From: Acidobacteriaceae bacterium
GTDB taxonomy: Bacteria; Acidobacteriota; Terriglobia; Terriglobales; Acidobacteriaceae
Reading direction: 5' to 3'
NCBI GenBank assembly: GCA_027307045.1
Contig: DAHUXR010000001.1
Span: 56,706 to 120,705 of the forward strand
Length of the DNA stretch: 64,000 nt
Made by a program: the position numbers and the translations under genes. Under the pieces are notes generated by a model. The model ran no database searches and was not told where the DNA came from. It saw nothing but the letters and a program-made list of their open reading frames with translations. Positions 57,872 through 64,000 of this stretch are shown here, piece by piece; within the stretch, counting starts at the first letter, position 1; every line of letters begins with the position of its first letter.

Positions 57872-58167
57872 GCGCTGCCTCCGGAGATGCATTCTATTCC
57901 ATGAATCCGTCGAATCAAAAGAAAGCCTTCAAGTCCGGCATCCAAAGCGGTTTCCACTCGCATCAAAGTCTTCTCGGGTAGAAGCCAAAAAATACAACTA
58001 ATAGATTCGAACCCAATTTTGTTTTGGACTCATCGGGGGCCCCGCTTGCACAACCCGTCGGGCAGGGGTGTAATATTCGCGTGATCTGGCTGCCTGAAAC
58101 GGCTAAGTGATTGAATCCTTAGTCTCGGCAACAGATTCCAGGAAATAAAATTCGTCTAGAAACTTTC

Positions 58168-61100
58168 TTGAGTACCCACAGAGCACAACCCGATTCTCCT
58201 CCAGCAAGCGAAGCTCCCGCTTTTCCGACCGATGGTCAAACACCCGGGCAGGTCTTTTCCGGCGGCGGCGAGCTGGGTGAGAGAATTCGCTCATTCGATT
58301 GGTCAAGCACCCCCATGGGGCCAATTGCCACCTGGCCGCAGAGCTTAAAGACCGCGGTCCGCATCCTGATTACCTCCCGCTATTCCATGTGGATGGGCTG
58401 GGGACCGGAGCTGATCTTTCTTTATAACGACGCCTATGCGCGGCAGACTTTGGGCAAGAAGCATCCCTGGGCGCTGGCCAAACCGGCGCGTGTGGTGTGG
58501 GCAGAAATCTGGGCGGATCTTGATTCTCGCGTCCGCACCGTAACGGAAACTGGAGAGGCCACATGGGATGAGGCGCTGATGCTGTTCCTGGAGCGCAGCG
58601 GCTATCCGGAAGAAACCTACCATACTTTTTCCTACAGTCCCTTAACGGGCGACGACGGCAAAATCAATGGCCTCTTCTGCGTAGTGATGGAGGAGACAGA
58701 GCGCGTTATTGGAGAGCGCCAGCTCGCTTTGCTGCGTCATCTGGCGGCTGGTCTCAGCTCAAAAATCACGGAAGAGGAAGTTTCCATCGCGATTCCGGCC
58801 AGCCTTAAAACCAATCCGCAGGATCTGCCGTTCACGCTCGGATATCTTTTTGAACATGAACAAACGCGCGCGCGGCTGGTCTGCGCAACCGGAATCGAAC
58901 CCGGCCATCCGGCGGCGCCTGCAATGATTGAAATTGATGCCGCGGACGCGGTATGGCCAATTCGTGACCTTTTGAATACGAAAGGCCCGGTGTTTGTAGA
59001 GCACCTGACGGAGCGTTTCGGTTCGACGCCTACCGGCGCGTGGGACCGGACTCCAACGCGCGCAATCCTTGTTCCAATTACGGGACAGGGGCAGGACCGC
59101 CCGGCGGGAGTGTTCATCACGGCGCTCAATCCTTACCGCCAGCTCGACGCCGGTTATTCCGGATTCATTGATCTTGTCGCCGGACAAATTGCCGCGGGAA
59201 TCGCCAATGCCCGCGCTTATGAACATGAGCGGCATCGCGCGGAAGAGTTGGCGGCGCTGGATCGCGCAAAGACAACTTTCTTCAGCAATGTGAGCCATGA
59301 GTTCCGCACGCCTTTGACCCTGATGCTGGGCCCAACGGAAGACGCGCTGGCGAACCCGGAAAAAGTCTTGCGCGGCAAAGAACTGGAAACCGTCCATCGC
59401 AATGAGCTGCGCTTGCTCAAGCTGGTGAATACGCTGCTGGATTTTTCGCGCCTGGAAGCCGGACGGGTTACCGCCACCTATCAGCCCACCGATCTGAGCG
59501 CATACACCATGGAACTGGCCAGCATTTTTCGGTCGGCGATTGAAAAAGCCGGATTGAATTACGTTGTGGAATGTGCCCCATTGCCGCAGCCGGTCTATAT
59601 CGACCGTGAAATGTGGGAAAAGATCGTGCTCAACCTGATCTCTAACGCCTTGAAGTCCACATTTCATGGCTCCATTGAACTTGAGCTGGTAAACAAAGCG
59701 GACCACGTTGAATTTAGCGTTCGCGATACGGGAACGGGCATTCCCGAGCACGAACTCGCTCATCTGTTTGAAAGGTTTCGTCGGGTGGAGCGCGCCCGCC
59801 GCCGGACGCATGAAGGCAGCGGAATTGGGCTTGCGCTTGTTCATGAGTTGCTGGCCATGCATGGCGGCAAAATCACGGTGCAGAGCCAGGTCGGAAAGGG
59901 AACAACTTTCACGGTAACGCTGCCGTATGGAAGCCAGCATCTTCCCAAAGATCGCGTCAGGCCGGAGGCCGAACAGATTGTTCCCGGAACGGCGCGCAAA
60001 GCGTTCGTCCATGAAGCCCTGAGCTGGCTGCCGGAACATGCGCTTAACGACACGGCAAGCCGCGAAGACCTGGAAGCCGCGGACGCTTTGAGTGCGCCGC
60101 GTTTGGTTACGTCCAGCAAGCCGCGCGTGCTGCTGGCGGATGACAATCGCGACATGCGCGAATATGTCCGGCGGTTGCTCAGTTCGAGATTTGAAGTCAC
60201 CACGGCGGAAAACGGCAGGCAGGCGCTGGAGAAAGCCAATCAGCAGTTGCCGGCTCTGGTCCTGAGTGACGTGATGATGCCGGAAATGGACGGCCTGCAA
60301 CTCCTGGCCGCGCTGCGGGAAAATCCTGCCACTTCTTTCGTGCCGGTGGTGCTGCTTTCGGCGCGGGCCGGCGAGGAATCGCTGATTGAAGGCATGATGT
60401 CCGGCGCCGACGATTACGTGGTGAAGCCGTTCACGGCGCGTGAACTGCTGGCGCGCGTGGAAGCCCACATCAAGATCGCGAGTTTCCGCCGCGAAGCGCT
60501 GGAAAGAGAATCGCGCCTGCAAAGCGAGTTGCGCGAGTCTGAGCGCGAACAGCAGCAGTTGCTGGATGTGGTGAACCAGTCCACTGATTTTATCGGACTG
60601 GCGGACATGCAAGGGCATGTGCTTTACGTAAATAAAAGCGCGCGCGCCATGATGGGGCTGCAAGAAAATCAGGATGTCCGCAGCCTCAGGATCAAGGATT
60701 TCTTTTTCCCTGAAGACGTTCCTTTTCTTGAGCACGAGGTAATCTCCACCGTGGTGCGAGAGGGCCGTTGGCAGGGCGAAGCTAATTTCCGCCATTTCAA
60801 AACTGGCGCCAGCATTCCGGTGGACTATCACGTTTTCCCCATCAACGACCCCCAGACCGGCGAGATGGTCGGGCTGGCCACCGTGACGCGCGACATGCGC
60901 GAGCGCAAAAAGACGGAAGCGGCGCTGCGCAAGAGTGAAGAGCAATACCGTGTGCTGGCGGAGTTGAGCCCGCAGGCCCTGTGGACGGCGGATCGCCACG
61001 GTCGCGTGCTTTACGCGAACCAGAGATTTCTGGAATACGTTGGCAAAGATTTTGCCCCCAGAGATGGCACAGAGTATCTCGATCTGTTTCATGAAGAGGA

Positions 61101-62400
61101 CCGTGAGCGCGTCTTGAACGTGTGGACGCACAGCGTAAAAACCGGTGAAGACTACATGCTCGATGCGCGGCTGATTCGCGCCAATGACGGCGCCGCGCGT
61201 TGGTGGCATTGGCGTGCTCTGCCATTGCGCGATGATACCGGCGCGATCCAGCAATGGCTGGGCGTGGCTAATGACGTGCATGAGAGCCGCGTGGCCGAGG
61301 AAGCTGTCCGTACCGAGCGTGCCCGGCTGGTGGAAATGTTCCGCCAGGCGCCCGCTTTTATGGCGATGTTGCGCGGCCCCGAGCACGTTTTTGAAAGGAC
61401 CAACCGGCAGTATCAGGAATTGATCGGCAATCGCGATGTGCTGGGTAAGCCTCTGCGCGAGGCATTGCCTGAAGCCGCGGAACAGGGCTTCATCGATATT
61501 CTTGACAAGGTTTATCAAACTGGCGAGCCTTTCGTGGCCAATGGTCTCAGCATCAGCATTGCGCGAACTCCCGGGCAGCCGCTGGAAGAGCGCTACCTGG
61601 ATTTTGTGTACCAGCCGATGCGCGAAACCGACGGCACAATTTCCGGTGTTCTGGTCCTGGGCGTTGATGTTACCGAGCGCAAGCGCACGGAAGCCGCGCT
61701 ATTGCAGAGCGAAAAACTGGCCGCCGTGGGACGCCTCTCGGCTTCGATCGCGCATGAAATCAACAATCCTCTTGAAGCCGTGACCAACCTGCTTTACCTC
61801 ATCAATGAGGAAAAAGATCTTTCTGAACAGGCCCGCAGCTTTACTCATCTGGCGCAACAGGAGCTGGCGCGCGTGAGCCAGATCGCCACGCAGACGCTCC
61901 GCTTCTATCGCCAGCCCACCGCGCGGACAGCCGTGCGCGTCTCAGAACAGCTTGATTCCGTGCTCAAGCTCTATCAGGGCCGCCTTGCCTCGGCCGGCGT
62001 GGAAGTCGTCCGCGATTACCGCTCCGCCGCTCCGCTGCTTGCCTTTGAAGGCGAACTGCGCCAGGTATTCACCAACCTTGTCGGCAACGCCCTGGACGCA
62101 TCGCGCAACGGCGGCAAGATGACGCTGCGTGAGCGCGAAGCCACGGACTGGCGCACAGGACGCAAAGGCGTGCGCATCACCGTGGCCGACCGCGGCCATG
62201 GCATGTCCAGGGAAACGCTGCGCCGCATCTTTGAGCCATTCTTCTCAACCAAAGGCATTACCGGTACCGGCTTGGGCCTGTGGGTGACGCTGGGCATCGT
62301 TCACAAACATGAAGGTCGTGTAAAGGTGCGCAGCAGCGAATCGCCAGAGCATCACGGAACAGTGTTCAGCGTGTTCATACCACATAGGGAAAAGGATTAA
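58168..62400 (+). CDS. Large hybrid sensor histidine kinase (GAF-like, HisKA-HATPase, REC, PAS, PAS, HisKA-HATPase)
   Basis: FFSNVSHEFRTPLTLMLGPTEDAL; GSGIGLALVHELLAMHGG; VLLADDNRDMREYV...LSDVMMPEMDGLQLL; SASIAHEINNPLEAVTNLLYL; GTGLGLWVTLGIV. Confidence 0.93.
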   Translation: MSTHRAQPDSPPASEAPAFPTDGQTPGQVFSGGGELGERIRSFDWSSTPMGPIATWPQSLKTAVRILITSRYSMWMGWGPELIFLYNDAYARQTLGKKHPWALAKPARVVWAEIWADLDSRVRTVTETGEATWDEALMLFLERSGYPEETYHTFSYSPLTGDDGKINGLFCVVMEETERVIGERQLALLRHLAAGLSSKITEEEVSIAIPASLKTNPQDLPFTLGYLFEHEQTRARLVCATGIEPGHPAAPAMIEIDAADAVWPIRDLLNTKGPVFVEHLTERFGSTPTGAWDRTPTRAILVPITGQGQDRPAGVFITALNPYRQLDAGYSGFIDLVAGQIAAGIANARAYEHERHRAEELAALDRAKTTFFSNVSHEFRTPLTLMLGPTEDALANPEKVLRGKELETVHRNELRLLKLVNTLLDFSRLEAGRVTATYQPTDLSAYTMELASIFRSAIEKAGLNYVVECAPLPQPVYIDREMWEKIVLNLISNALKSTFHGSIELELVNKADHVEFSVRDTGTGIPEHELAHLFERFRRVERARRRTHEGSGIGLALVHELLAMHGGKITVQSQVGKGTTFTVTLPYGSQHLPKDRVRPEAEQIVPGTARKAFVHEALSWLPEHALNDTASREDLEAADALSAPRLVTSSKPRVLLADDNRDMREYVRRLLSSRFEVTTAENGRQALEKANQQLPALVLSDVMMPEMDGLQLLAALRENPATSFVPVVLLSARAGEESLIEGMMSGADDYVVKPFTARELLARVEAHIKIASFRREALERESRLQSELRESEREQQQLLDVVNQSTDFIGLADMQGHVLYVNKSARAMMGLQENQDVRSLRIKDFFFPEDVPFLEHEVISTVVREGRWQGEANFRHFKTGASIPVDYHVFPINDPQTGEMVGLATVTRDMRERKKTEAALRKSEEQYRVLAELSPQALWTADRHGRVLYANQRFLEYVGKDFAPRDGTEYLDLFHEEDRERVLNVWTHSVKTGEDYMLDARLIRANDGAARWWHWRALPLRDDTGAIQQWLGVANDVHESRVAEEAVRTERARLVEMFRQAPAFMAMLRGPEHVFERTNRQYQELIGNRDVLGKPLREALPEAAEQGFIDILDKVYQTGEPFVANGLSISIARTPGQPLEERYLDFVYQPMRETDGTISGVLVLGVDVTERKRTEAALLQSEKLAAVGRLSASIAHEINNPLEAVTNLLYLINEEKDLSEQARSFTHLAQQELARVSQIATQTLRFYRQPTARTAVRVSEQLDSVLKLYQGRLASAGVEVVRDYRSAAPLLAFEGELRQVFTNLVGNALDASRNGGKMTLREREATDWRTGRKGVRITVADRGHGMSRETLRRIFEPFFSTKGITGTGLGLWVTLGIVHKHEGRVKVRSSESPEHHGTVFSVFIPHREKD

Positions 62401-62551
62401 GCCGCTCTGCGGTTCCGACATCTCGGGGAAGTTCCCTACGTGATAGCGAGGGATTAAGGCATTTCCCGGGACAACCTCCCTTGAGCAGCCGCTCTCCTAT
62501 CTATCGACGTTCCCCTTCTTAACTGAAAGCTCAGGTTTCAAGGAGGACTTC

Positions 62552-63376
62552 GTGCGTACTGTCTTTTCAATCCTCTTCACAGGACTTTTACTATTTCTCG
62601 TGGGCTGCGGCTCGGTTTCCAGCAATATGCAGCCGACTCCAACTCCAATGCCGTCGCCTAGCCCCGTACCTTCGCCAAGCCCCGCACCATCGCCTAGCCC
62701 CACGCCCGCTTCCCCGGACGCGTTCCTGGCAAGCTGGCTCAACAACATCGGCAGAAGTCCAGGCCCTCTCGGCGCCATCACTGTTGACGCCACAGCTAAC
62801 AATGGCGCCGGCAGCACGCAGGTCAATGGGCTGCCCGGAGGAGGAAATTCCAATTTCGTCCTGCAGTTCTGCCCCTATCCCCAGAATTTTTCCAATTGCG
62901 TGAACCTTATGGCATTTGCCACCAACTCCACCAACACCGCCAATCTAAACTTTACATTCCCAATGAAGGGAACATTCTCCGGGGCTTTCCTAATCATGGA
63001 TACCACCGGCTTCGCGGACCAGGTCTCCGGCACCGGTACCGCCGGAGTCAATTTCAAATCGGCATTGCTGCCCGCCGCCACCATCACGGGCGGCATTAAT
63101 CAGACCACGGGGAATTCACCGGGCTTCGGCTCCGTTGTCGTGACGAATTCCACCGCGCACATCATGCTCACGGGCGCGTTTCCTAACCATACTTTCAATA
63201 CCGCGATGTGCAGCGTCGCCACGCAATTTCAGTGCACGACCCTGGCCAATGTCACCACCAACGCGCAAGGCAACGCCAGCGCCGATGTCGGCTCGGTCCC
63301 GTTGGCAGGAGGGCCCATCTTCCGCGTCAGCGACGCGAGCGGTGTGCAGTTTGTGACTGCATTCCGGGTTCAATAG
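62552..63376 (+). CDS. Lipoprotein with PTPSPSP low-complexity linker
   Basis: Lipobox LLLFLVGCGS; PTPTPMPSPSPVPSPSPAPSPSPTPASP linker. Confidence 0.75.
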   Translation: MRTVFSILFTGLLLFLVGCGSVSSNMQPTPTPMPSPSPVPSPSPAPSPSPTPASPDAFLASWLNNIGRSPGPLGAITVDATANNGAGSTQVNGLPGGGNSNFVLQFCPYPQNFSNCVNLMAFATNSTNTANLNFTFPMKGTFSGAFLIMDTTGFADQVSGTGTAGVNFKSALLPAATITGGINQTTGNSPGFGSVVVTNSTAHIMLTGAFPNHTFNTAMCSVATQFQCTTLANVTTNAQGNASADVGSVPLAGGPIFRVSDASGVQFVTAFRVQ

Positions 63377-63389
63377 CCGGTCAAAAAAG

Positions 63390-63418
63390 AAAGGACCATG
63401 CGGCGTGCGTGGTCCTTT
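63390..63418 (+). terminator. Terminator-like hairpin
   Basis: AAAGGACCA-TGCGGCGTGCG-TGGTCCTTT, perfect 9-bp stem. Confidence 0.7.
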
Positions 63419-63595
63419 ATCTTGCCAGGAAAAATCTTGCGGGGAAGATTGCCTTCTGACTAAAAAACTTCTTACACAAGGAAGGAATTTCCGTGATTAG
63501 GATTTCCGGAATCATTAAATTGCCGGATAGCTTGCCTATCACCAATGATTCTGAGCTATCTTCGCTCCTCGGAAGTTGAAAGAGGAGTTCCCCCC

Positions 63596-63844
63596 ATGAA
63601 AATCACTTCTACAAAATTCTTGCGGCTGGCTGTTCTAGCCGGCGTGTTCCTTCTGAGCTTTGCCTCGCCCATTTCAACCAGGGACCTGCAGGCGCAAACC
63701 GGCAAACTGGGCAATGAGTTCGATTATTACAGTGATGACACATACTCCGAACTGGTCGGCTACAGGATCTATTGCGAAAGCGGACAATCGTTTAGCTATG
63801 GCACCACCAGCCCATACGTGATCATTTCACCTGCCGGCTGCTAA
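63596..63844 (+). CDS. Small secreted cysteine-containing peptide (DUF6289-like appearance)
   Basis: RBS agaggag, signal peptide, mature FDYYSDDTYSELVGYRIYCESGQSFSYGTTSPYVIISPAGC. Confidence 0.6.
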   Translation: MKITSTKFLRLAVLAGVFLLSFASPISTRDLQAQTGKLGNEFDYYSDDTYSELVGYRIYCESGQSFSYGTTSPYVIISPAGC

Positions 63845-64000
63845 GGCCCGCTGTTCGCGGTGCGCCGATCTCTGACTTGGAAAAAGCCGGGGGAAAAGTG
63901 CGCCTAAGCGTTTCAGTTCAGATCAGTGTTCTCAGTGTTGTTGTTCCGAAAATGTATTCATCCAGAGGTAACCTGTTGCTTCGGTAAGGTGCTGCCTCGT

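Noticed and set aside
57990-58020. tRNA-like GGGTTCGAATC on the minus strand (possible T-arm)
   Set aside because: Flanking bases do not form the 5-bp T-stem and no acceptor, D or anticodon arms can be placed.
58759-61518. 919-aa minus-strand ORF
   Set aside because: Lies antisense to the clearly homologous hybrid histidine kinase; long antisense frames are expected in GC-rich genes and the translation shows no domain motifs.

Overview
This is a 64 kb, fairly GC-rich bacterial chromosomal window. Gene content (Acidobacteria-style intergenic repeats, a TonB-dependent receptor with an N-terminal carboxypeptidase-regulatory domain, a waaA-lpxK-hldA-rfaE2-waaC block, many secreted proteins of unknown function) suggests an acidobacterium, but that is inference. 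Most of the window is housekeeping: valS, nadC, birA, coaX, a TrmA/RlmD-type methyltransferase, comEC, LPS core genes, gatB, panB/panC, rpe, bamD, ugd and a large hybrid histidine kinase.

The strongest unusual signal is at 40161-40616. A Bcp-type peroxiredoxin ORF has an in-frame TGA exactly at the peroxidatic cysteine (PKANTPG-U-TIEAC), followed at the right distance by a hairpin that fits a bacterial SECIS. It is a probable selenocysteine peroxiredoxin that standard ORF calling splits.

Other points of interest are: a degenerate ~15 bp periodic array between rpe and bamD; a frame-disrupted RAYT-like transposase remnant flanked by ~50 bp inverted repeats; a ~280 bp direct duplication flanking a DoxX-family gene; a 21 bp perfect inverted repeat between panC and panB; several dispersed repeat families; a BNR-repeat/MoaD pair; a two-gene module of small unknown proteins; and a frameshifted SnoaL-like gene. 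No CRISPR array, rRNA or convincing tRNA was found. All calls were made by eye from the sequence and supplied translations; no database search was run.
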